Origin: Hyphomicrobiales bacterium
Lineage (GTDB): Bacteria; Pseudomonadota; Alphaproteobacteria; Rhizobiales; Rhizobiaceae
Direction of reading: 5' to 3'
DNA length: 64,000 nucleotides
Assembly: GCA_021775415.1 (NCBI GenBank)
Contig: JAJFHV010000014.1
Location: forward strand, 1-64,000
The position numbers were made by a program, and so were the translations under genes. This document shows, in pieces, positions 52,892 through 60,198 of this stretch (position 1 is its first letter; every line of letters begins with the position of its first letter). Under the pieces are notes generated by a model. That model was not told the DNA's origin, did not search any database, and worked only from the letters and a program-made list of their open reading frames with translations.

Positions 52892-53953
52892 ATGGGGCTT
52901 TTAACGACCTGTATCGGAGCATATCCGAAGCCGGACTACGTGCCCGTAACGGACTGGTTCCAGCTTGAGGGCGGACTGACAACGGGAAGCGTTTCTGTGA
53001 CGCGTGAAGCGACCAGGGTTCTCGAAAGCGCCGACGCCGAGACGGAAACACTTTTTGTGAAAGCAACCAAGGCTGCGGTCGAAGACCAGATTGCCTGCGG
53101 CGTTGATATCCCGACGGATGGCGAACAACGCCGTGAAAACTATATCCACTATCATTGCCGAAATCTTGAGGGGTTCGATTTTGAAAACCTCACAAAACGC
53201 ACCCTGCGTGATGGCGCATATACAACCGAACTTCCAACGATCAGCGGAAAAATCAAACCCAGGGGCAACCACTTTCTTGATCATGATTTTAAAATTGCCC
53301 AGGGCTGTTCAGATCGTCCGGTAAAACTTACGGTGCCTGGTCCGACAACCATTATGGATACTACAGCCAATGAATATTATGAGGATGAGAAACAACTTGC
53401 GATCGATTTGGCTGACGCGCTTAATTTTGAGATCCGGGCCTTAGCGGAAGCCGGGTGCACCTTTATTCAAATTGATGAACCTTTGTTTGCCCGCAATGTC
53501 GAGCGAGCACTGAGCTACGGTGTGGAATGTCTTGAGCGATGTTTTCACGGTGTTCCAGATGATGTCACAAGGGCAATGCATATGTGCTGTGGTTATCCCG
53601 AACATCTGGATGATGAAGTTTATCACAAGGCCGATCCGCAATGTTATTTTCAGCTTGCCGACGCGATTGATCAAAGTTCCGTCAATCAAATCTCGATTGA
53701 GGATGCACATCGCCACAATGATCTCACATTGATTGAGAAGTTCCAGAACTCCACAATCATTCTGGGTGCCGTCGCGATTGCCCAAAGTCGGATTGAACCG
53801 GTTGATGAAATAGTTGAGCGACTGAAGTCGATTCTGGGGCACATCGATCGGGATAGATTGATTGCAGCACCCGATTGCGGCCTTGCGATGCTCGGGCGCG
53901 ACCGCGCAATGCAAAAACTTGGTAATCTCTGCAAGGCTGCCAAACTGGTTTGA
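52892..53953 (+). CDS. MetE-like cobalamin-independent methyltransferase (C-terminal-domain type)
   Basis: 353 residues, a single MetE catalytic-type barrel without the N-terminal half of canonical MetE. Likely zinc ligands are His and Cys in MHMCCGYPE (about 230), Glu further on, and Cys in AAPDCGLAMLGR (about 328). FIQIDEPLFARN is at about 191-202. Core MetE-like proteins transfer methyl groups to homocysteine from corrinoid proteins or other donors. The donor here is unknown, and no riboswitch was seen. Confidence 0.85.
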   Translation: MGLLTTCIGAYPKPDYVPVTDWFQLEGGLTTGSVSVTREATRVLESADAETETLFVKATKAAVEDQIACGVDIPTDGEQRRENYIHYHCRNLEGFDFENLTKRTLRDGAYTTELPTISGKIKPRGNHFLDHDFKIAQGCSDRPVKLTVPGPTTIMDTTANEYYEDEKQLAIDLADALNFEIRALAEAGCTFIQIDEPLFARNVERALSYGVECLERCFHGVPDDVTRAMHMCCGYPEHLDDEVYHKADPQCYFQLADAIDQSSVNQISIEDAHRHNDLTLIEKFQNSTIILGAVAIAQSRIEPVDEIVERLKSILGHIDRDRLIAAPDCGLAMLGRDRAMQKLGNLCKAAKLV

Positions 53954-54059
53954 TGCGATCACCTGCCAAGTTCATAAATTTTTGAAAAGGGGTGGGGTTT
54001 TTAACAAGCTCCACTAAGCCAGTCGCAATCAGTCGGTTATTCTCATCAAGAATGCAGGA

Positions 54060-54659
54060 CTAGTCTCTTGGTTTTTCCATTTGCCAGATGAGGTTTGCCT
54101 TAACCGTTGACCACTCGCTTGCAATGATTGAGTAACAGGCCGTATCACGAATAGTGCCATTTGCCATGATCATGTGGGATCGCAGTATCCCGTCCAGCTT
54201 CGCACCCAGTCTTTCGATGGCACGACGACTGGCATGGTTGACAATATGAGTTCTGAATTCGACCGCAATACAATCCAGTTCTTCGAAGGCATGGCTGAGC
54301 AGTAAAAGTTTGCACTCTGTATTGAGCGGCGAACGTTGAACTGATTTTCGATACCAGGTCGAGCCAATTTCCAGTCTGCGATTGCCCGCATCGATGTTCA
54401 TGTAGGTTGTCATGCCAACGGCCTTTTGGTTGGCATTATCAATTATCGCAAAGGGTAGCATGGTGCCGCGTTCGCGAAGGTTTAGCCTTCGTTCAATCTC
54501 GTCCTTTACGTTCTGCGGCTCAGGAATGGTGGTGTACCACAGCCTATGGAGTTCGCCATCCGTTGCCGCTTCAACAAGATCGTCCAAATGCTCGAGTTTC
54601 AGTGGGGCGACGGTAACAAATTTACCTTGAGCGGAAAATGGTTCTGGCCATGTGGTCAT
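54060..54659 (-). CDS. GNAT N-acetyltransferase, RimJ/RimL type
   Basis: 199 residues. It begins TWPEPFSAQGKFVTVAPLKLEHLDDLVEA and contains YMNIDAGNRRLEIGSTWY (about 81-98), TECKLLLLSHAFEELDCIAVEF (about 109-130) and NHASRRAIERLGAKLDGILR. These are the pattern of the acetyltransf_3 group that acetylates ribosomal-protein N-termini or small amines. Acceptor unknown. Confidence 0.87.
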   Translation of the reverse strand: MTTWPEPFSAQGKFVTVAPLKLEHLDDLVEAATDGELHRLWYTTIPEPQNVKDEIERRLNLRERGTMLPFAIIDNANQKAVGMTTYMNIDAGNRRLEIGSTWYRKSVQRSPLNTECKLLLLSHAFEELDCIAVEFRTHIVNHASRRAIERLGAKLDGILRSHMIMANGTIRDTACYSIIASEWSTVKANLIWQMEKPRD

Positions 54660-54748
54660 TAGTGAGCCTCAAATTACCTTGCTGAGAAATTCTTTCAGAT
54701 CAATGTGATCGAGTTGTATGAAAATGCAATTTGAAAATTGTAATGGTA

Positions 54749-55318
54749 TCAAGAAACTTTGGTCGCAGCCCATTTGCCATCCGTGGAATGAAATCTGTAT
54801 GGAGTGCCGTTTTCACTATCCAGTCCAGGTCCACAAAGCGTTTCGGTGAGAGCACGAAATATTCCGTGATGCGCGACGAACAGGATATTTTCACTCGGTG
54901 CCGCCGTCAGCAATTTGCCGATGGCTTCCCGCGAGCGTTTAACTGTTTCGGACCATTGTTCTGCATCTGTGGGAAGGATTTTTGCCGCAGGCTCATTTAT
55001 GTCGATACCATGCTTCCGCTTCACATCTGAAATGATCAGCCCTTCAAAGCTACCGAATGTTCGTTCAATCAGTTGATCATCAATCTGAACAGGCAGCGAG
55101 ATATGTTCCGCTACGATTTTTGCGGTTTTTATGGCGCGATCTAATGGGCTGCAGATGATGCGCTCGATCGGGTGCTGCTTGAGCAGCAGCCCTGCATTTA
55201 GAGCCTGTTTGTGGCCAGTGGCATTGAGGGGAACGTCACTCCGGCCCTGAAAGCGACCTTCCAAATTCCAGTCGGTTTGACCGTGGCGCAGAAAGTAGAA
55301 ATTTTGCCAGTTGTTCAT
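54749..55318 (-). CDS. Histidine phosphatase (phosphoglycerate-mutase-like)
   Basis: 189 residues from ATG 55318; ATG 55336 is in frame and overlaps trmFO by 14 bases, so the start is uncertain. Catalytic FLRHGQTDWN (about 8-17), acid/base region ERTFGSFEG (about 83-91), and second histidine in FVAHHGIFRAL (about 145-155). The superfamily hydrolyses small phosphate esters. It begins directly after the trmFO stop, suggesting cotranscription. Confidence 0.87.
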   Translation of the reverse strand: MNNWQNFYFLRHGQTDWNLEGRFQGRSDVPLNATGHKQALNAGLLLKQHPIERIICSPLDRAIKTAKIVAEHISLPVQIDDQLIERTFGSFEGLIISDVKRKHGIDINEPAAKILPTDAEQWSETVKRSREAIGKLLTAAPSENILFVAHHGIFRALTETLCGPGLDSENGTPYRFHSTDGKWAATKVS

Positions 55319-55322
55319 GGTA

Positions 55323-56756
55323 TTATTCTGCTGCATGTTTCATTGCTGCGCTATCGATCCAGGCCTCAAAGTCTGCCAATGCCCGAACGCTCATGGCGTT
55401 CTTTTTAGCAATGGTCTTGTCCTTACCGCGCCAACGTTTTACGCCCTCAGGTTTTTGTATCGTGCCGTCGGGTAGTGGGGGCAACAGGCCAAAGTTGACA
55501 TTCATTGGCTGGAAGGACCTCTTGCTCTTCTCATTGCTACCGCCATCCTGATCGTAAGCCACATGACCTGTGGTGATGTGGTGGAGGAGGGCACCCATTG
55601 CAGTTGTGATCGGTGGAAACGCTATTTCAGCACCTGTCATTTCAGCCACTGCAAAGCGGGCAGCTAGAATGCCAATCGCCGCACTCTCTACATACCCCTC
55701 ACAACCAGTGATCTGTCCCGCAAAGCGAACGTTGGGCAAGTGGCGCAAGGCCAGCCTCTCATTCAATACCTTGGGTGAATTGATGTAGGTGTTGCGGTGA
55801 ATGCCACCAAGCCGTGCAAACTCCGCGTTTTGCAAACCAGGGATGGTGCGGAGAATATCGGCCTGAGCGCCGTATTTCAGCTTAGTTTGAAATCCGACCA
55901 TATTATAAAGCGTGCCTAGCGCATTATCCTGCCTCAGTTGAACAACCGCGTAGGCTTTTTCATCCGGCTTGTGCGCATTGGTGAGGCCCATGGGCTTCAT
56001 TGGTCCATGCCGCAGGGTTTCGCGCCCACGCTCGGCCATCACCTCAATTGGCAAGCAGCCATCGAAATACGGGACATGCTCCCATTCCTTGAACTCGGTT
56101 TTTTCACCTGCAAGTAACGCATCGATGAACTGGTTGTACTGCTCTTCGTTCAACGGGCAATTGATATAATCCTTACCGGTGCCACCGGGACCGGGTTTGT
56201 CATAGCGCGATTGGAACCAGGCCTGATCGAAGTCTATGGAATCGAAATGAATGATGGGTGCGATCGCATCGAAGAACGACAATGATTCTTCGCCGGTTTG
56301 CCCGGCAATTGCAGCTGCCAGATCTGGCGCTGTTAATGGTCCGGTTGCGATAATTGTTTGTTGCCAATCTTCTCGTGGTAACCCTGAAATCTCCTCGCGG
56401 ACAATCTCAATGTTGGGGTGGCTTTCCATTGCACTCGTTATCGCCAGCGAAAATGCATCGCGATCCACCGCTAATGCGCTGCCGGCGGGTACCTTGTGTT
56501 CGTCCCCGCATCGCATCACCAGTGAGTTTGCCAACCTCATTTCAGCATGAAGAAGGCCGACGGCATTGGCTGCGGCATCATCAGATCGAAAGGAGTTGGA
56601 GCAGACCAGTTCGGCAAGACCATCTGTCTTGTGCGCATCCGTTCCACGCACTGGTCGCATTTCATGCAGCACGACTTTGAAGCCAAGGTTTGCTGCTTGC
56701 CAGGCTGCTTCTGTTCCGGCCAAGCCACCACCAACGATGTGAAGTCTGTCTGTCAT
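55323..56756 (-). CDS. trmFO: Methylenetetrahydrofolate-tRNA-(uracil-5-)-methyltransferase TrmFO
   Basis: 477 residues from ATG 56756, chosen for TATAGGGGTGCA upstream and the start [19 protein letters not shown]; a frame from 56792 is longer but unsupported. FAD-binding [12 protein letters not shown] is at about 8-19. [19 protein letters not shown] (about 57) and [13 protein letters not shown] (about 318) are family marks. It makes m5U54 in tRNA using folate and FADH2. Confidence 0.95.
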   Translation of the reverse strand: MTDRLHIVGGGLAGTEAAWQAANLGFKVVLHEMRPVRGTDAHKTDGLAELVCSNSFRSDDAAANAVGLLHAEMRLANSLVMRCGDEHKVPAGSALAVDRDAFSLAITSAMESHPNIEIVREEISGLPREDWQQTIIATGPLTAPDLAAAIAGQTGEESLSFFDAIAPIIHFDSIDFDQAWFQSRYDKPGPGGTGKDYINCPLNEEQYNQFIDALLAGEKTEFKEWEHVPYFDGCLPIEVMAERGRETLRHGPMKPMGLTNAHKPDEKAYAVVQLRQDNALGTLYNMVGFQTKLKYGAQADILRTIPGLQNAEFARLGGIHRNTYINSPKVLNERLALRHLPNVRFAGQITGCEGYVESAAIGILAARFAVAEMTGAEIAFPPITTAMGALLHHITTGHVAYDQDGGSNEKSKRSFQPMNVNFGLLPPLPDGTIQKPEGVKRWRGKDKTIAKKNAMSVRALADFEAWIDSAAMKHAAE

Positions 56757-56784
56757 TGCACCCCTATACCCCATCCTTAAATGC

Positions 56785-56884
56785 AAAAACACCCGCAGCT
56801 TGGGGGCAGCGGGTGTTGTTTGGATGGACCGAAGGAGGGGGAGATCGGTCCAACTAATCCCGGACGAGGAGGGGAGTGTCCGGG
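56785..56884 (-). ncRNA. Cuckoo/CcsR-type small RNA region downstream of the DUF1127 gene
   Basis: Read on the minus strand after the DUF1127 stop, three hairpins follow. Stem 56859-56865/56878-56884 has loop ACTCCCCTCCTC. Stem 56826-56832/56845-56851 has loop TCTCCCCCTCCT. The third stem, 56788-56796/56809-56817, ends in TTTTT and acts as terminator. Two C/U-rich, anti-Shine-Dalgarno-like loops plus a terminator behind a DUF1127 gene is the layout of the cuckoo RNA (CcsR) family known from Rhodobacter. No sequence search was possible. Confidence 0.7.
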
Positions 56885-56893
56885 AAGCTTTTT

Positions 56894-57034
56894 TTATCGT
56901 CCGTTACGGGCGATAAATGGGATGTCGCCGCGGATGATACCGAGATCATCAAGCTCACGGTTTGAAAGTGTGTTGAGCTCAGCTACCGCACGACGGTAGT
57001 TGCGCCAATTGTTGAGAGAACGAAACATGTTCAT
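56894..57034 (-). CDS. DUF1127 small basic protein
   Basis: 46 residues, beginning [20 protein letters not shown] and followed by [20 protein letters not shown], the DUF1127 signature (YjiS-like). Basic and helical. Such proteins are linked to RNA-binding and stress adaptation; CcaF1 of Rhodobacter is the studied relative and is cotranscribed with CcsR RNAs, as appears to be the case here. ATG follows GAGGATACTGCA. Confidence 0.88.
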   Translation of the reverse strand: MNMFRSLNNWRNYRRAVAELNTLSNRELDDLGIIRGDIPFIARNGR

Positions 57035-57115
57035 TGCAGTATCCTCAGTTAGAATTTCTGTCTACACGCGATATAGTCCTGCAAATTGTGACTTACGAGC
57101 GCGATTATCGAATAC

Positions 57116-57140
57116 CTGCTATGCAATCATTGCATTGCAG
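57116..57140. promoter_or_regulatory. 25-base near-perfect palindrome upstream of the DUF1127 gene
   Basis: CTGC (57116-57119), ATGCAAT (57121-57127), C, ATTGCAT (57129-57135) and GCAG (57137-57140) form an inverted repeat broken only by T-T at 57120/57136. It lies 82 bases before the DUF1127 ATG and 143 before the rightward gene at 57283. It may be an operator for either; the binding protein is unknown. Confidence 0.45.
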
Positions 57141-57282
57141 AATTAACAGTTTGTCAGCAAATTTTGTCGGCCAAATGGCTGGACTGTGTTCGATGTTGGC
57201 TCCTTGTAAGGTTGTTGTGTGATTGACAAAAAACATTGCAGATTCAAGGGTGTGAGTATGGTCGATAGATTAGGGGATTTGG

Positions 57283-57516
57283 ATGAGTAACGTGACGGAA
57301 ATCATTCTGACCTTTGTTGTTCTGTTGTTGTTGTATTCAATCTTGCGCGGACTGGCGTTTGACTGCTGGGGGATTGGCAGTGAACCGGGTGGTGAGCGCG
57401 ATGACGAACTTGACGGTGGTAGAACCATGCTGCAACGCCGCAAATCACGGCTTTATATTGCATATCCGTTTATGGGCGTTCTGATTGTTGGCTTATTAAT
57501 TTTGATGCTGAGTTAA
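57283..57516 (+). CDS. Small two-span membrane protein, unknown
   Basis: 77 residues. Hydrophobic helices at about 4-26 and 58-76, with a charged loop between (GERDDELDGGRTMLQRRKSR). No family recognised. Start ATG follows TAGGGGATTTGG. It is the first of four rightward genes with gaps of 10 to about 40 bases, suggesting one operon. Confidence 0.65.
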   Translation: MSNVTEIILTFVVLLLLYSILRGLAFDCWGIGSEPGGERDDELDGGRTMLQRRKSRLYIAYPFMGVLIVGLLILMLS

Positions 57517-57526
57517 GGAGAGTTGA

Positions 57527-57898
57527 ATGGGAAGTCGTGAGCAGGTTCTAGGGTTGGAGGAACAACGCCTGGAGGCGATGCTGGAGGCGGATGGCGATAC
57601 GCTTAAAAGCTTGATGGCGGATGGGTCGTTGTACATTCATTCCGCTGGTGGTGTGGACACCAGGGAGGTGTTTATCGACAAGGTCCGCACTGGAGCGCTC
57701 GACTATAAATCAATCGAGAATTCAGTTGATGACGTTTGCGAAATTGATGATGTGTCTCTTATTGTCGGGGTTCTTGATATTGCAGTTCATCGAGCTGGAG
57801 TGCCGGCGGAAATTCACATTCGCTATCTGACCGTTTGGCAGATGGGAGAAAATCCACAAATGCTGTCATTTCAGGCAACATCAATGGCCAAGGCATAA
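57527..57898 (+). CDS. NTF2-like (SnoaL/DUF4440-type) protein
   Basis: 123 residues. VLGLEEQRLEAMLEADGDTLKSLMADGSLYIHSAGGVDTREVF spans residues 6-48 (in parts), the typical opening of DUF4440 NTF2-like domains; FQATSMAKA closes it. The fold forms a small hydrophobic pocket and may be enzymatic or binding; the ligand is unknown. Start ATG follows AAGGAGAGTTGA. Confidence 0.8.
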   Translation: MGSREQVLGLEEQRLEAMLEADGDTLKSLMADGSLYIHSAGGVDTREVFIDKVRTGALDYKSIENSVDDVCEIDDVSLIVGVLDIAVHRAGVPAEIHIRYLTVWQMGENPQMLSFQATSMAKA

Positions 57899-57919
57899 GC
57901 CCTGTTGGGGAAAATAAAT

Positions 57920-58291
57920 ATGAGTAAGAGTGATCAGGCCTTTCCGCACACACAAGAACACAAGGAAAAAGGTGACTGGAACCCACTATGGGATCAGTTT
58001 CATGAATTGGACCCGGAATTTCTGGAAGCCTATCTGGCGTTTCGCAGTGTTCCGCAGCGCGGGGGGCCATTGCCGCAAAAATACAAGGAACTGGTGCTGA
58101 TTGCGATCAACGCGGCAACCACGCATCTTTATGGCCCTGGAGTGCGTCGGCATATTCAGAATGCACTCAAGGCTGGAGCCACCAAGGAAGAAATTTTGGA
58201 AACAATTCAGCTTACCACTGTCATGGGGATACACTCCTGCAATCTTGCAATCCCGATCCTGATGGAGGAGGTTGGGAAACTGGAGGAGTAG
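57920..58291 (+). CDS. Carboxymuconolactone decarboxylase / AhpD-like protein
   Basis: 123 residues from ATG 57920 (GGGGAAAATAAAT upstream). FLEAYLAFRSVPQRGGPLPQKYKELVLIAINAATTHLYGPGVRRHIQNALKAGATKEEILETI covers about 34-96 (quoted in pieces), the CMD helical core. It lacks the AhpD CxxC pair in that region, so peroxidase activity is doubtful. A gamma-carboxymuconolactone decarboxylase role is by family only. Confidence 0.82.
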   Translation: MSKSDQAFPHTQEHKEKGDWNPLWDQFHELDPEFLEAYLAFRSVPQRGGPLPQKYKELVLIAINAATTHLYGPGVRRHIQNALKAGATKEEILETIQLTTVMGIHSCNLAIPILMEEVGKLEE

Positions 58292-58324
58292 AAAGGGGAG
58301 GAACAACTGCTGTTTACTTTTGAA

Positions 58325-60181
58325 ATGGGGGTGGTTGTCGGTGCACTTGCGTTCACCGTTTTTCTGTTTGTTTCCGAAATTATACGAATTGATTTAGCCG
58401 CAATTCTTGTGTTGGTGCTGCTCGGGATACTCAGCTACATCCCAGGACTTTCAAATATAGCTGATGTCAATCATCTGTTCGATGGATTTGCTTCCAATGC
58501 GGTCATCTCGATCATCGCTGTAATGATCGTGGGTGCCGGTCTTGATAAGACCGGAATCATGAACAAGGTAGCTGCAGTCATTCTTAAGCATGGCGGCTCA
58601 ACTGAGGCGCGAATTCTTCCCATCGTTTCTGGAACGGTAGGGGTTATCTCAAGTTTTCTTCAAAATGTTGGTGCTGCAGCGCTCTTTCTTCCGGTTGTCA
58701 GCCGGATATCGGCGCGAACCAGTATCCCGCTCAGCAGGCTTTTGATGCCGATGGGCTTTTGCGCCATTCTTGGTGGCACCATGACGATGGTTGGTTCATC
58801 GCCTCTAATCCTGCTGAACGATCTAATTTTGACTGCGAATACCGGTCTGTCGCTAGAGCAGCAGATGGACACGTTCAGCCTGTTTTCCGTGACGCCCGTC
58901 GGCTTTGCCTTGATCGCGACCGGGATCCTGTATTTTTTGCTCCTGGGGCGTTGGGTCTTGCCCGACAGTTCATCAAAGTTTGATGCCACTTCTGGAACGG
59001 GAATGGCAGAATATTTGCAGCGGGTTTACGGTTTGAAGGCAAGTGTTTTTGAAATCGATGTCCCTGAGAAAAGCCCGCTTGTTGGCAAGCAGCTTGCAGA
59101 TATCAATTTCGACAACAACATTTACATCATCAGCACGTTCTATCACGGCAAAATTTCGATGGTGCAGATCCTGACAGCCGAAATAGCGGCTCCCTGCAGG
59201 CTTGCCATTATCGGCAAGGACACTGCGGTACGAAAATTCGCAGAAGAAAATGGACTTAAAATTCGCTCGAAGCTCGACGCATTTACCGAAGAATTTGCAC
59301 CCACCAACGCCGGAATTGCGGAAGTCGTGATACCGCCGGATTCCAAGCTCATTGGAAAATCGCCCCGCGATCTTCTTCTCCGAAAGACTTACGGTCTCAG
59401 TCTGTTGGCAATTCACCGTGGAGAAGAAACCTTGAGTCATGTGGAGACGGAGGAACACGCTCCCACTGCAATTGGCCTGGTTCAGTTTCGGGCAGGAGAC
59501 ATGCTGGTAGCTCACACGCGTTGGGATAATCTTACCCGTTTGAAGCGGGACCGTGATTTTGTGGTGGTGACTTCAGATTTTCCGCAGGAAGAACTGCGCC
59601 CCCACAAGGTTGGCTGGGCACTGGCGTTCTTCCTGGTTTCGCTGTCGATGATCCTGTTCACAGACGTCCGGCTCTCGCTTTGCCTGCTGACCGGCGCAGT
59701 TGGCATGATCCTCACACGGGTCTTGAGTATCGATGAAGCCTATCGTGCGGTGGGATGGAACACCGTGTTTCTGCTTGCCTGTCTAATTCCACTCGGTCAA
59801 GCGGTGCAAAACACCGGTACAGCAGAATGGATCGCACAGCAGATGCTGTTTATTTTGGACGGTTGGCCGATTTGGGCGCTTCAGGCCGGCATTGCTGTCC
59901 TTGCAACTGTGTTTTCACTAGTGATGTCCAATGTTGGTGCGACAGTGCTTTTGGTGCCGTTGGCGGTCTCCATAGCAATTGCGGCAGGCGGTGATCCTGC
60001 AGTCTTTGCGTTGACGGTTGCGATATCCACATCGAATTCATTCATCATTCCAACCCATCAGGTGAATGCGCTAATCATGGGGCCAGCCGGTTACAAGGTG
60101 ATCGATTTTGTGAAGAGTGGTGGCATTATGACAATCCTGTTTCTGGTTGTTTCGCTGGTGATGTTGAATCTGGTTTTTTAG
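58325..60181 (+). CDS. SLC13/DASS-type transporter with two TrkA-C (RCK_C) domains
   Basis: 618 residues from ATG 58325. Membrane halves lie at about 1-205 and 425-618; two RCK_C-type cytosolic domains lie between (about 225-410; VFEIDVPEKSPLVGKQLADI and IAEVVIPPDSKLIGKSPRDLLL). Conserved SFLQNVGAAALFLPV and MSNVGATVLLVPLAV repeats match the DASS group. It is probably an anion/sodium symporter (sulfate, dicarboxylate or similar). GGGGAGG at 58295-58301 is too far for this ATG; in-frame CTG codons at 58307 and 58310 are better spaced. Confidence 0.88.
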   Translation: MGVVVGALAFTVFLFVSEIIRIDLAAILVLVLLGILSYIPGLSNIADVNHLFDGFASNAVISIIAVMIVGAGLDKTGIMNKVAAVILKHGGSTEARILPIVSGTVGVISSFLQNVGAAALFLPVVSRISARTSIPLSRLLMPMGFCAILGGTMTMVGSSPLILLNDLILTANTGLSLEQQMDTFSLFSVTPVGFALIATGILYFLLLGRWVLPDSSSKFDATSGTGMAEYLQRVYGLKASVFEIDVPEKSPLVGKQLADINFDNNIYIISTFYHGKISMVQILTAEIAAPCRLAIIGKDTAVRKFAEENGLKIRSKLDAFTEEFAPTNAGIAEVVIPPDSKLIGKSPRDLLLRKTYGLSLLAIHRGEETLSHVETEEHAPTAIGLVQFRAGDMLVAHTRWDNLTRLKRDRDFVVVTSDFPQEELRPHKVGWALAFFLVSLSMILFTDVRLSLCLLTGAVGMILTRVLSIDEAYRAVGWNTVFLLACLIPLGQAVQNTGTAEWIAQQMLFILDGWPIWALQAGIAVLATVFSLVMSNVGATVLLVPLAVSIAIAAGGDPAVFALTVAISTSNSFIIPTHQVNALIMGPAGYKVIDFVKSGGIMTILFLVVSLVMLNLVF

Positions 60182-60198
60182 GTAACTGTTCAACCCTC

